A stretch of DNA of 28,899 nucleotides from Sulfurimonas sp. Lineage in GTDB: Bacteria > Campylobacterota > Campylobacteria > Campylobacterales > Sulfurimonadaceae. A program made the position numbers and the translations under genes. Shown here one piece after another: positions 7,104 to 14,405 of this stretch. The first letter of the stretch is position 1. Each line of letters starts with the position of its first letter. The stretch covers positions 1 through 28,899 of the forward strand of contig NZ_JALNZY010000022.1 in the NCBI RefSeq assembly GCF_023229105.1, given 5' to 3'. The notes below the pieces were generated by a model that was given only the letters and a program-made list of their open reading frames with translations, was not told the origin of the DNA and searched no databases.

Positions 7104-7979
7104 ATGCCAAGTAGCCAAATAACTCTAAAACACAACAAACATCGTATTCATCCATGTCCTAATGCTAAAAAATTATCACTTCTTAACCTGCTAATAGAAC
7201 AAAACAACAACCTTGACACTATAGTTGTAACAACTCAAGATAGCAGCACAATAAAAAATGGATTAAAAAATGAGAATGTTAAAGTTCTTAGTGACACTGA
7301 ACTCTCAAAACTGCCAGAGTTAAAATACGAACTACTTATCAGCTACGATTTGCCATCTGATGCTAATCTTTACATATCAAGAGTTATTAGGGCTACTGAG
7401 TGTGCACTTATTTTACTTGATATTAGCGAACAAAAACAGCTCTATCCTATAGAGACTCTTTTAAAGAGAGTCATAAAACAGGAGATTATTGCAGGTTTTG
7501 AATATGAAGAGCAAGAGAACATGAAGATAGCTAAGCCCGCTTTAAAATCAAAAAGAGAGTATGCATTTAATCCGGATGCAGACACTAAACCAAAATATGA
7601 AAAAAAGTCTTCTGATAAACCTAGATATGACAAACCAAAAAGTGATGACAACAAACGCAAGAGCTTTGAGAAACCAAAATATGATAAGCCAAAAAGTGGT
7701 GCTGAAGGTTTTGAAAGAAAACCTTTTGAAAAACCTAAAAGAGATGGCGAAAGCTCCGAAAGAAAACCTTTTGAAAAACCTAAAAGAGATTCTAAAAAAC
7801 CAAATAAATTTTTAGGCAAAGATGAAAACGGCAAGCCAAAATTTTCAGGTAAAAGTGGCGAGAGAAACCATCGTCATGACGGAAAACCAAAAGAGGGGCA
7901 ACAAGCACCTAAAAATGTTGGAAGAAAGATATCTATAAAAGAGCGCAAGCCAAAAAATAGTGACGATGCTAACTCTTAA
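7104..7979 (+). CDS. Orphan degenerate helicase RecA2-like domain with basic repetitive tail
   Basis: A 291-residue protein with no product name known to me. Residues ~20-135 align by eye with the second RecA lobe of the helicase encoded next door. KLSLLNLLIEQ matches RELLAHLINEG, TIVVTTQD matches motif IV VLVFTRT, and VKVLSDTELSKLPEL matches motif V. LLISYDLPSDANLYISRVIRAT matches VINYELPNVPEDYIHRIGRTGR, followed by ALILLD against ISLVCID. The motif V and VI residues needed for ATP hydrolysis are gone and about 30 residues are missing in the middle. Residues ~140-291 are disordered and Lys/Arg-rich, with KPKYDKPKS and ERKPFEKPKRD repeats typical of RNA-binding tails. A non-enzymatic RNA-binding partner or regulator of the neighbouring helicase is plausible but inferred. 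It overlaps the dnaG 3' end by 11 bp, convergently. Confidence 0.8.
   Translation: MPSSQITLKHNKHRIHPCPNAKKLSLLNLLIEQNNNLDTIVVTTQDSSTIKNGLKNENVKVLSDTELSKLPELKYELLISYDLPSDANLYISRVIRATECALILLDISEQKQLYPIETLLKRVIKQEIIAGFEYEEQENMKIAKPALKSKREYAFNPDADTKPKYEKKSSDKPRYDKPKSDDNKRKSFEKPKYDKPKSGAEGFERKPFEKPKRDGESSERKPFEKPKRDSKKPNKFLGKDENGKPKFSGKSGERNHRHDGKPKEGQQAPKNVGRKISIKERKPKNSDDANS
7713..7790 (+). repeat. 33-bp exact direct repeat, period 45 bp, inside the RecA2-like gene
   Basis: Identical 33-bp units at 7713-7745 and 7758-7790, each encoding ERKPFEKPKRD, are separated by 12 bp. The 45-bp period is 15 codons, so the frame is kept. A looser KPxYDKPKS repeat lies just upstream (about residues 172-198). 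The exact nucleotide identity points to a recent in-frame duplication of the basic tail. Confidence 0.85.
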
Positions 7980-9621
7980 AAGCTACAAGCTCACCTTTTT
8001 GTAGCTGTGAGATTTTTTCTCTGTATCTACGAATAAAAAAAGCCTTCTCTTCAAAAGATATCTCCTTTTGCATGTTTACCTTCTTGTACTCGCGTTCATA
8101 ATGTTTCGTTAAAAATGCGATTAGCTCCGCCCTTAGAGCCTCCTCATTTTTTAGAGGTTTTATCTGCTCATCTACAGAGATTGCCATCAACAAAGGTTCC
8201 TCAAGTCTTCCTCTAAGCGCCAAGGCGAACTCATGTGAGTGAAACTGTAAAAGAGACGGATCTAAAACATCTAGTATCTGGTCTATAAATTCGGGATGCT
8301 CTAAAACTGTTTTTATAAGTGTTAATTCCCACATATCTTTATGACGGCTTCTATCATCAACGGGTCTGCTGATGTCAGTGTTAGTTTGCTTAGCCAGTCT
8401 TACAAATGATGGATTGATTCCTAGCCTTTGTGCCAAGTACGATTTATATCTGTCTTGAAGCATAGCCGAGAGGGTTTTTAGATAGCCTATTGCCTCTTGC
8501 ATACATAGCTCTTTTGCTTTAGGATCAGAGAGATTGTAGAGCGAGAGTATCTCATCTATAACAAACTCTATAAAAGGCTGGGGAGTTCTAAACATCTCTG
8601 AAAGCTCCTCTATTGCACCCTTTTGTACCATATCGGCGGGGTCCAAACCTGTTCCAAAGATAACAACTCCACCGCTAAATCCACTTGCACTTAAAAGCTT
8701 TGATGCTCTAAGCGCTGCCGCGCGCCCCGCTTTATCTCCATCATAAGCCATGACAATCTCAGGCTCTCCCTTTCTTAAAAGCGGAAGATGTTCAGAGGTA
8801 AGCGCGGTACCTAATGTTGCAACGGCGTTATCAAATCCTGCTTGATGCAGCATTATAACATCTAGATAACCCTCTGTTATAACCATCTGTTTTGTTTTGT
8901 AGATGCTCTGTTTGGCATGATGATAAGCATAAAGAAGACGCGACTTGTTAAAAAACGGTGTCTCGGGAGAGTTTATGTATTTTGCCTGATGCCCCGTTAT
9001 CGTTCTGCCGCCGAAGCCGACTATAGTACCGTTTGCAGAGTGGATGGGAAATGTTATTCGCTCTATAAATCTAGCATACGCTCTTCCATTTTCTCTACCG
9101 ATTATACCCATCTCTAAGGCTTCATTCATGTTTAAAAGTTCAGAATTTATATAGTTTATCGTGCTATTTGAATCAGGCGCATAACCTATGCCGAACTTCT
9201 CTACGCTCCCCTCATAAATCCCACGCTCTTTTATATATGAGAGAGCCGAAGGATTTTTCATAAGCAGATATTGGTACTGGCTACAAATTTTTTCCATAAT
9301 CCGTGAGCGTGGTTTATCTTTTTTACCCTCACTGTACGAGAGGGAGAAGTTAGTTGAGGAGGCGAGCTTTTCAAGGGCTTGTGGATAACTTAATTTTTCA
9401 TACTCCATAACAAACTTGATGCTATCGCCACCCGCACCACAACCAAAACAGTGATATATCTGCTTAGCGGGGCTCACTACGAACGAAGCTGTTTTTTCAT
9501 CGTGAAAGGGGCATGGAGCTTTGAAATTTGCGCCCACTTTTCTAAGTTCCACATACGAACCTACTACATCAACAATATCAAGGCGTGCTTTTAGGGCTTC
9601 TATGGAGTCTTGGGTAATCAT
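7969..9621 (-). CDS. dnaG: DNA primase DnaG
   Basis: A 550-residue primase that makes RNA primers at the replication fork with helicase DnaB. The CHC2 zinc finger uses C37, H40, C58 and C61 (CPFH ... CFGC). The catalytic core follows, with GFGGRTI and the TOPRIM domain: VITEGYLDVI holds the catalytic Glu, and AYDGDKAGRAA and LDPADMV carry acidic residues. The C-terminal part is the helicase-interaction region. The frame extends five codons upstream to a TTG, but that extension contains a perfect TATAAT. The ATG of MITQDSIEALK is therefore taken as start. No Shine-Dalgarno precedes it, and the mRNA may be leaderless. Its 3' end overlaps the convergent RecA2-like gene by 11 bp. Confidence 0.95.
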   Translation of the reverse strand: MITQDSIEALKARLDIVDVVGSYVELRKVGANFKAPCPFHDEKTASFVVSPAKQIYHCFGCGAGGDSIKFVMEYEKLSYPQALEKLASSTNFSLSYSEGKKDKPRSRIMEKICSQYQYLLMKNPSALSYIKERGIYEGSVEKFGIGYAPDSNSTINYINSELLNMNEALEMGIIGRENGRAYARFIERITFPIHSANGTIVGFGGRTITGHQAKYINSPETPFFNKSRLLYAYHHAKQSIYKTKQMVITEGYLDVIMLHQAGFDNAVATLGTALTSEHLPLLRKGEPEIVMAYDGDKAGRAAALRASKLLSASGFSGGVVIFGTGLDPADMVQKGAIEELSEMFRTPQPFIEFVIDEILSLYNLSDPKAKELCMQEAIGYLKTLSAMLQDRYKSYLAQRLGINPSFVRLAKQTNTDISRPVDDRSRHKDMWELTLIKTVLEHPEFIDQILDVLDPSLLQFHSHEFALALRGRLEEPLLMAISVDEQIKPLKNEEALRAELIAFLTKHYEREYKKVNMQKEISFEEKAFFIRRYREKISQLQKGELVAFKS

Positions 9622-9627
9622 GTTTGA

Positions 9628-9633
9628 ATTATA
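9628..9633 (-). promoter_or_regulatory. dnaG: -10 box (TATAAT) for dnaG, implying a leaderless mRNA
   Basis: A perfect TATAAT on the minus strand ends 6 nt before the dnaG ATG, so the expected transcript start falls on the A of the ATG. There is no ribosome-binding site in the preceding bases, which fits. Confidence 0.55.
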
Positions 9634-9680
9634 CAAAAATGTTCGTTAAAGGGAGTTTGCAGAGATTTGCTTGCGAGTCA

Positions 9681-9711
9681 CTAAAACAGGTCATATTAAG
9701 ACCTATTTTAG
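9681..9711 (-). terminator. Hairpin terminator after the 43-residue peptide gene
   Basis: A 12-bp inverted repeat around a 7-nt loop (CTAAAACAGGTC / GACCTATTTTAG). On the minus strand the single imperfect pair becomes G-U, so the stem is best as RNA from that strand. That is the direction of the small peptide gene that ends 24 bp before. It isolates this gene from the dnaG promoter. A run of U is weak (TTTTAG), so efficiency is uncertain. Confidence 0.55.
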
Positions 9712-9734
9712 AAGGAGAAATAAAATTTTAGATA

Positions 9735-9866
9735 TTAATAAATATCTGTACTCGGATGATTTGGTTTATCAATCTGAGTATTTGTATCTTTTATATCGTA
9801 ATGAACGATATTTTCAGCTTGGAGGACACCCAACGTTAAAGTTACTGTTAAAATGAATGTTTTCAT
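9735..9866 (-). CDS. 43-residue exported peptide (below usual ORF cutoff)
   Basis: An open frame encodes MKTFILTVTLTLGVLQA followed by a 26-residue hydrophilic tail ending in HPSTDIY. The first 17 residues are a convincing Sec signal peptide with a predicted cut after QA, giving a mature peptide of about 26 residues rich in Asp, Asn and Thr. The ATG has AAGGG upstream at good spacing. A TAAAAT-like -10 lies about 60 bp before it, and a hairpin follows the stop. Function is unknown. It lies in the otherwise empty 422-bp gap between dnaG and rpsU. A longer frame on the opposite strand has no such signals and is likely a shadow. Confidence 0.6.
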   Translation of the reverse strand: MKTFILTVTLTLGVLQAENIVHYDIKDTNTQIDKPNHPSTDIY

Positions 9867-10016
9867 TTTTTTCCCTTGGTAAGAACGCGTTACGCTCTAG
9901 TTTTTTAAATCAGAGAAATTTTATCCTATTTAGAAAAGGGGTTCCTTGATTTGTATCAACATTTCAAAAAAATAGGTAAAGACTCTAAATAAAAATTTAA
10001 ATGAAGATATTTATGA
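9867..10016. other. Spacer between the peptide gene and rpsU promoter
   Basis: An AT-rich gap holding the leader of the minus-strand 43-residue peptide gene, with a possible -10 (TAAAAT) near 9933-9938, and the upstream region of rpsU. A short imperfect dyad around AACGCGTT (about 9885-9892) stands out by its GC content and may be a leader hairpin. No other gene or RNA was recognised. Confidence 0.4.
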
Positions 10017-10022
10017 TATAAT
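10017..10022 (+). promoter_or_regulatory. rpsU: -10 box (TATAAT) for rpsU
   Basis: A perfect TATAAT with TGA just upstream, 36 nt before the rpsU ATG. The leader carries a GTAGGTG ribosome-binding region. Confidence 0.6.
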
Positions 10023-10058
10023 TCGACTCCAAATTTTAAAGAAAGTAGGTGATGTGAA

Positions 10059-10271
10059 ATGCCAGGTATCGTACTACGCAGTGATGATAATTTTGATGCA
10101 TCTTACCGCCGTTTCAAGAAGCAGACTGACCGTAACTTAATCGTTACAGAAGCTCGTGCTCGCCGTTTCCATGAGACGGAAACTGAAAAACGTAAGAAAT
10201 TCTTAATTGCATCTCGTAAGAAAATGCTTAAGCGTCTTTATATGATGAGACGCTACGAATCACGCCTCTAA
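10059..10271 (+). CDS. rpsU: 30S ribosomal protein S21
   Basis: A 70-residue, very basic protein with the S21 pattern: MPGIVLRSDDNFDASYRRFK at the start, then TEARARRFHE, KRKKFLIASRKKM and a final RRYESRL. S21 binds the 30S subunit near the anti-Shine-Dalgarno region and helps mRNA selection at initiation. In many bacteria rpsU is followed by dnaG. Here dnaG is nearby but on the other strand, so the classic macromolecular synthesis operon is broken. The gene is monocistronic, with its own TATAAT and a strong terminator overlapping the stop codon. GC content is higher than in flanking genes, as is usual for ribosomal proteins. Confidence 0.97.
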   Translation: MPGIVLRSDDNFDASYRRFKKQTDRNLIVTEARARRFHETETEKRKKFLIASRKKMLKRLYMMRRYESRL

Positions 10272-10292
10272 TATAAGCCTTCGGGCTTATAT
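10271..10292 (+). terminator. rpsU terminator
   Basis: A perfect 9-bp stem ATATAAGCC / GGCTTATAT with a stable TTCG tetraloop begins on the last base of the rpsU stop codon. The symmetric stem can also act for the convergent dgt gene, which ends 18 bp later. The U tract is short (ATCTTAATCT). Confidence 0.8.
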
Positions 10293-10309
10293 CTTAATCT
10301 ACAACTCAG

Positions 10310-11407
10310 TTACAGTTTCCCATACATCTCATTATAAAACGATAGCGCATGTCTATCACTCATAGAAGCTATATAATCAGCAATAACCCTATGTTTATTT
10401 CTGCCGAGCAACTGCTCACGATAAAATTTCGGAAGCATCTTTGGCTCCTCATTTAAACCGCTGTAGAGACCTTTTATAGCCTGCTTGCCTGCAAACATCT
10501 TTATCATAATATCTTTATGTTGATAGAGTTTTGAAAAAAGTAGTTTTTTAAGTTTTTTTATCTCTAATTCAAGTTTTGGCTCAAATCCAATAGGTAGCTC
10601 AGTTTTGCTGTCAAGCGTTGCACAGAGTATTTCAGAGTTGTCAACTTTGTCTTTTGAGAACTCTATAAGCGAATAAACCAAACGGTTGATAAGATGTGAA
10701 ACAAATCGATAGCGAAACATCTCATCCTCCTGCTCGCTGACTCCCTCTTTTTTTACCTTCTCTAAAATCTCTTTTATCAGCTTGCTCTCTTTCAAATCAT
10801 CAAAACTAATCAGCCCTGAATTCACACCATCATCTATATCATGGGTTATATAAGCAATCTCATCGGCGCGGTCAACTATCATCGCCTCAATGCTTGGATG
10901 TGTCTGAAGATGAAACTGCTCATCTATAATAGGGGGCAAAAAACTTTTTTTGTATGGGTATGAGTGTTTAAGTATTCCCTCTAGCGTTGCAAATGTAAGA
11001 TTTAACCCACTAAAATCGTTATATCTCTTCTCTAGTGAGGAAACAACTCTAAAGCTTTGAAAGTTATGATCAAAACCATTTTTAAATCCATCATCTTTTA
11101 AGCACTCATCAAGCGTATCGCCGCCAATATGCCCAAAAGGGGTATGTCCTAAATCATGTGAGAGCGCGATTGCTTCAGCTAGTGATTCATTTAAGCCTAG
11201 ATGAGATGTAATCGAGCGAGCAATCTGAGAAACCTCTATAGAGTGTGTCAGACGTGTACGAAAAAAATCTCCCTCCTGATTTAAAAAAACTTGCGTCTTA
11301 TACTCAAGCTTTCTAAAGCTTCCGGAGTGAATAACCCTGTCTCTGTCCCTTGCATAGGGATTTCTAAAATCTTTATCTATTTTATAAAATCTATAATTTG
11401 CCTGCAT
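10310..11407 (-). CDS. dgt: Deoxyguanosinetriphosphate triphosphohydrolase-like HD protein
   Basis: A 365-residue dGTPase-family HD-domain enzyme, expected to hydrolyse dNTP to deoxynucleoside and triphosphate. The start YARDRDRVIHSGSFRKLEYKTQVF and RTRLTHSIEVSQIAR (H55) are family hallmarks. H84 and D85 lie in SHDLGHTPFGH, and a later Asp is in VDRADEIAYITHDIDDG; together these form the metal-binding HD site. It lies 12 bp after a diguanylate cyclase gene at the end of a minus-strand series that also carries thyX and, further up, nrdB. Removing dNTPs next to genes that make them suggests dNTP pool balance. True substrate preference cannot be told from sequence. Confidence 0.92.
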   Translation of the reverse strand: MQANYRFYKIDKDFRNPYARDRDRVIHSGSFRKLEYKTQVFLNQEGDFFRTRLTHSIEVSQIARSITSHLGLNESLAEAIALSHDLGHTPFGHIGGDTLDECLKDDGFKNGFDHNFQSFRVVSSLEKRYNDFSGLNLTFATLEGILKHSYPYKKSFLPPIIDEQFHLQTHPSIEAMIVDRADEIAYITHDIDDGVNSGLISFDDLKESKLIKEILEKVKKEGVSEQEDEMFRYRFVSHLINRLVYSLIEFSKDKVDNSEILCATLDSKTELPIGFEPKLELEIKKLKKLLFSKLYQHKDIMIKMFAGKQAIKGLYSGLNEEPKMLPKFYREQLLGRNKHRVIADYIASMSDRHALSFYNEMYGKL

Positions 11408-11419
11408 GTATACCTTTTT

Positions 11420-12583
11420 CTATGCTTTTATTACCTGGTTTCTTCCCGCTTTTTTTGCTTTATAAAGAGCATTGTCTGCTCTTTTCATGACCGCAAACGA
11501 ATCTTTGTCTTTGGAGCTTTTTTGTACAACTCCGGCTGAAATATTTATATATATTGTTTTAGAACTATTCTTATTCCTAACAATAAAGGGACTTTTTGCA
11601 ATGGTATCTCTTAGTGTATCCGTTTGCATGAAAGACTCATCCACATCTTTTGATGGAAAAAGAAGCACAAACTCTTCTCCCCCGTATCTATAAGCCTTTC
11701 CGCCGCCTCCAACATTTGCAAGCTTTGAAGCAACCATCTTTAAAACCTCATCGCCCGTGTCATGTCCGTATGTGTCATTAAACTTCTTAAAATGATCAAT
11801 ATCTATCATGGAAAGAGAGTACCTGATGCCAAGCTTTGCCATATCCTCCACCAGCGCTCTTCTTCCTGGAAGTGATGTCAACTCATCATAAAAAGCTAGA
11901 CGATAGGACTCCCTTATAAGTAAAATAAAGATAATTATGCCAATTGCAAGCATTGAAAGCTCATTTGCATGGGGCATTTTTATAAAATAAAAACCTGCAT
12001 AAAAAGTTATAACAATTACCAAAAAGGAGCCATTGTAGAGCAGATATCTGCTAAACATTAGAAGTATGCCCATTATAAAGAGCACAAAAATAGCAACTCC
12101 AACAGATAAATCCTGCAATGGGTAAAAAGAGATGGCAAAGAGTTTAATCTTTAGCAGAGCTATCAACTCACTATTTGGATAAGCGATGAAGTATGAAACG
12201 ACTCCTATCTCCAATAAAAAAAACAGGATTTTTAAAATACCCCAGATTGAGAAAAGTCCCCTCTCTCTTAGAGATAAAAAAAGAAGCAGATGCAGCGGAT
12301 AAAGTACAGAGGCGTAAAAAAACAGATCTGTTTTTTTACTAGCACTAAGATACTCAAATCCCAAGCTTATAAGCAGTAGCGGTATAATTATAAATATAAA
12401 TCTATTGCGGTTAAAGTGCCAAGAAACCCATACGATAAGTGCACTTATCGCATAAAAGAGGTATGGTACAAGGCTAAATATAATCTTAGGGATTTTAGCC
12501 TCATAAAATGTTATAAGCGTAAATACCGAAAATATAAAAAACGGTATTGATATATTTATGGCTACTGATTTTAGAGAATTCAT
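11420..12583 (-). CDS. Membrane-bound diguanylate cyclase (GGDEF)
   Basis: A 387-residue protein. The first ~225 residues hold about seven or eight hydrophobic segments (for example residues 9-26, 35-54, 62-76, 111-134, 160-176, 184-202, 207-224), forming an integral membrane sensor. The C-terminal GGDEF domain starts at YDELTSLPGRRA. It has the metal-binding SMIDIDHFKKFNDTYGHDTGDEVL and an intact RYGGEEF active site (GGEEF at 301-305), so it should make cyclic di-GMP from two GTP. The product-inhibition RxxD motif is not seen just before the active loop (NVGGGGKAYR). It lies in a tight series after phnA (39-bp gap) and before dgt (12 bp). The ligand of the membrane part is unknown. Confidence 0.9.
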   Translation of the reverse strand: MNSLKSVAINISIPFFIFSVFTLITFYEAKIPKIIFSLVPYLFYAISALIVWVSWHFNRNRFIFIIIPLLLISLGFEYLSASKKTDLFFYASVLYPLHLLLFLSLRERGLFSIWGILKILFFLLEIGVVSYFIAYPNSELIALLKIKLFAISFYPLQDLSVGVAIFVLFIMGILLMFSRYLLYNGSFLVIVITFYAGFYFIKMPHANELSMLAIGIIIFILLIRESYRLAFYDELTSLPGRRALVEDMAKLGIRYSLSMIDIDHFKKFNDTYGHDTGDEVLKMVASKLANVGGGGKAYRYGGEEFVLLFPSKDVDESFMQTDTLRDTIAKSPFIVRNKNSSKTIYINISAGVVQKSSKDKDSFAVMKRADNALYKAKKAGRNQVIKA

Positions 12584-12622
12584 ATATACCTTTTATATCA
12601 AACTTGCAAAAGCAAAAAAAAT

Positions 12623-13180
12623 TTACGCTTTTTTCAAAAACTCTGTTTTTAGATAAATTTTAGTTCCGTTTACTCGTCCCTCTACATGGTCTGGCACATC
12701 TTGAGGAATCGTAATATTTTTAACCATAGTGCCTCTTTTTGCGGTAAAGCCTGCGCCCTTGACCTCTAAATCTTTAATGATTACAACACTATCTCCTGCA
12801 CTCAAAACGACACCGTTAGAGTCCTTTAGGAGTGCATTTTTTGACTCGCTTTTCAAGCCGGCATCAGCCCAAGCTTTTATATCATCTTCCATGTATATCA
12901 TATCAACCAAATCTTCTCTACCAAGACTCTTTAATAGTCTATATGACATAACCGCAACAGCAGGAACAGCACTCCACATGCTATCATTGAGGCAGTTAAA
13001 GTGCGTCTCATCCATTTTGTCTGGATTTTCTATCTGCTCTTTACATGTTGAACATACATATATTGACTGCTGTGCACTTGCATCTGAGGGAGAAACTTCT
13101 AAAACACTCAATCCTTCGCTACTTCCACAAAGTTCACAAACACCCCCGCTTCTGACTTCCAACTCTTTTTCTACGCTCAT
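12623..13180 (-). CDS. phnA: PhnA-domain zinc ribbon protein
   Basis: A 185-residue PhnA/YjdM-type protein. The N-terminus has a zinc ribbon with CxxC pairs at C15/C18 (CELC) and C43/C46 (CSTC). The C-terminal PhnA domain is marked by KDSNGVVLSAGDSVVIIKDL, VKGAGFTAKRGTMVKNI and VEGRVNGTKIYLKTEFLKK. Despite the historical name there is no phosphonate gene nearby and the molecular function remains undefined. It is 13 bp downstream of a small lipoprotein gene and probably cotranscribed with thyX. An AAGGAG element precedes the ATG. Confidence 0.88.
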   Translation of the reverse strand: MSVEKELEVRSGGVCELCGSSEGLSVLEVSPSDASAQQSIYVCSTCKEQIENPDKMDETHFNCLNDSMWSAVPAVAVMSYRLLKSLGREDLVDMIYMEDDIKAWADAGLKSESKNALLKDSNGVVLSAGDSVVIIKDLEVKGAGFTAKRGTMVKNITIPQDVPDHVEGRVNGTKIYLKTEFLKKA

Positions 13181-13193
13181 TTTTTCTCCTTGA

Positions 13194-13406
13194 TTATTTT
13201 TTAAACTCTAGTAAATCTTCATTGCTTAAAGGTTTTGTTTTTGTGTTATCAAAAGCTTTTTGCGCCTCTTCTTCATTGTAGTTTCTGCACTTTTCTATCA
13301 TTTGGGGATCAGAGTTTGGTCCTATATTTTCGCACATTGCAAAATTAAACTCAAAATATGAGCACCCGCTAAATAAAAAACTGCCTATTAAAATATACTT
13401 CCACAT
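13194..13406 (-). CDS. Small lipoprotein of unknown function
   Basis: A 70-residue protein with a type II signal peptide: MWKYILIGSF, then the lipobox LFSGC with lipidated Cys15. The mature chain of about 56 residues is hydrophilic, with two more cysteines (in AMCENIG and EKCRNY) and a Lys/Glu-rich C-terminus (DLLEFKK). It should be anchored to a membrane on the periplasmic side. Wedged 4 bp after thyX and 13 bp before phnA, it is translated from the same mRNA as both. I do not recognise a family. Confidence 0.75.
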   Translation of the reverse strand: MWKYILIGSFLFSGCSYFEFNFAMCENIGPNSDPQMIEKCRNYNEEEAQKAFDNTKTKPLSNEDLLEFKK

Positions 13407-13410
13407 TTAC

Positions 13411-14244
13411 TCAACCTTTTTTAATTATCAAATCTAAATATTTTGAGGGTGTCTTTCTCATCATCTCTTGCGCAAGCCATCTTATCTGAAAATAAGCAGC
13501 ACCGCTGTTTCTTAGCGTTAAGTAGTTTTTCAGACTTCTAAGATTAAATGTTACAACCATGTCAACTTTTACATTATCTGTTATTATATGCTTAAAAGCA
13601 TCTCCGACATTTCTTTTCTTTTTTCCACCCTCAAGCGCATTAAAAAGCGCTTCAGGATTACCGCTAAACTCTTCTAGAGAATTTAATGAGCTTTTTGCCA
13701 CGGCAATTTCATTAAAATTTTTTACTATTTTTTCTTGATATTTTAGTTTGTCATACATTGCACCGATTTCAATTTTGTTATACTCTTTATCAGAAGTTAC
13801 AAACATATCAAAACTAAGAATTTTGTCTATAAAAAAATCTTTATCGCTATTTGTCTGTGAAGCTACAAAAGCATTTATAACTGAACTCATCGTATAGCGT
13901 GTACTTCTTACGCTTATGGCCTGCATACGATGACGGGCGTGCTCTTGAAGAACGCCTCTGCTTGTTCCTCTTATCAAAAAACTTAAATTTACATGTTCCA
14001 AAATAGAGTGATGAAAGTGTGTCCAAGCCAAGTCATGAAGCAGATTTGACTCTTGTATTGAGTTTATCTCTTTACATGTAGAATCATCTGGTATATGATT
14101 TTCAATATACTTTATAGCTTCGTTTTCACTGTTTTGAAATGAGTCATAACATGTTCTTGCCGCGGCTTCAGCTACGCCTATACCAGTCTCTTGCATCAAA
14201 ATTACTTCAGGTTTTGAGTAATTTATGCCATACATCTCTTCCAT
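13411..14244 (-). CDS. thyX: Flavin-dependent thymidylate synthase ThyX
   Basis: A 277-residue ThyX. It converts dUMP to dTMP using methylenetetrahydrofolate, NADPH and FAD, independent of ThyA. The family motif RHR-x7-S is present as RHRMQAISVRS (residues 104-114), with RYT just after. FHHSILEHVNLSF (77-89) and LRSLKNYLTLRNS near the C-terminus (dUMP/FAD-binding Arg residues) also fit. It is longer than many ThyX proteins, as in other Campylobacterota. Two candidate ATGs exist (residues 1 and 4); the first has AGGA at better spacing. It is the head of the thyX-lipoprotein-phnA-GGDEF-dgt series, preceded by a 161-bp gap with a possible TAAAAT -10 element. Confidence 0.94.
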   Translation of the reverse strand: MEEMYGINYSKPEVILMQETGIGVAEAAARTCYDSFQNSENEAIKYIENHIPDDSTCKEINSIQESNLLHDLAWTHFHHSILEHVNLSFLIRGTSRGVLQEHARHRMQAISVRSTRYTMSSVINAFVASQTNSDKDFFIDKILSFDMFVTSDKEYNKIEIGAMYDKLKYQEKIVKNFNEIAVAKSSLNSLEEFSGNPEALFNALEGGKKKRNVGDAFKHIITDNVKVDMVVTFNLRSLKNYLTLRNSGAAYFQIRWLAQEMMRKTPSKYLDLIIKKG

Positions 14245-14405
14245 AATTTGTCCTAGTTTAGATTGGTGTATTTTACAATAAAAAACTTATTTAAGCCACT
14301 ACATAAAGATACTAACACCTGTAGCAAAAATTTTCAAAGGGATAAAATTCGCTGTTTAAAAATCATCTACTTTCTAGCATAAGAGTAAAAAAGTAATCTT
14401 CTCTA

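Noticed and set aside
7442..7834. 130-residue minus-strand open frame opposite the RecA2-like gene
   Set aside because: It is the antisense of the Lys-rich repeats, giving an artificial Leu/Ser/Phe-rich protein with no start signals.
9671..9856. 61-residue open frame on the plus strand in the dnaG-rpsU gap
   Set aside because: No signal peptide, ribosome-binding site or family resemblance. The opposite strand has a 43-residue frame with all of these, so this is taken as its shadow.
14245..14405. Searched the pcm-thyX spacer for an RNA gene or riboswitch
   Set aside because: Only AT-rich DNA and a possible TAAAAT -10 before thyX are seen; there is no conserved fold that I recognise.
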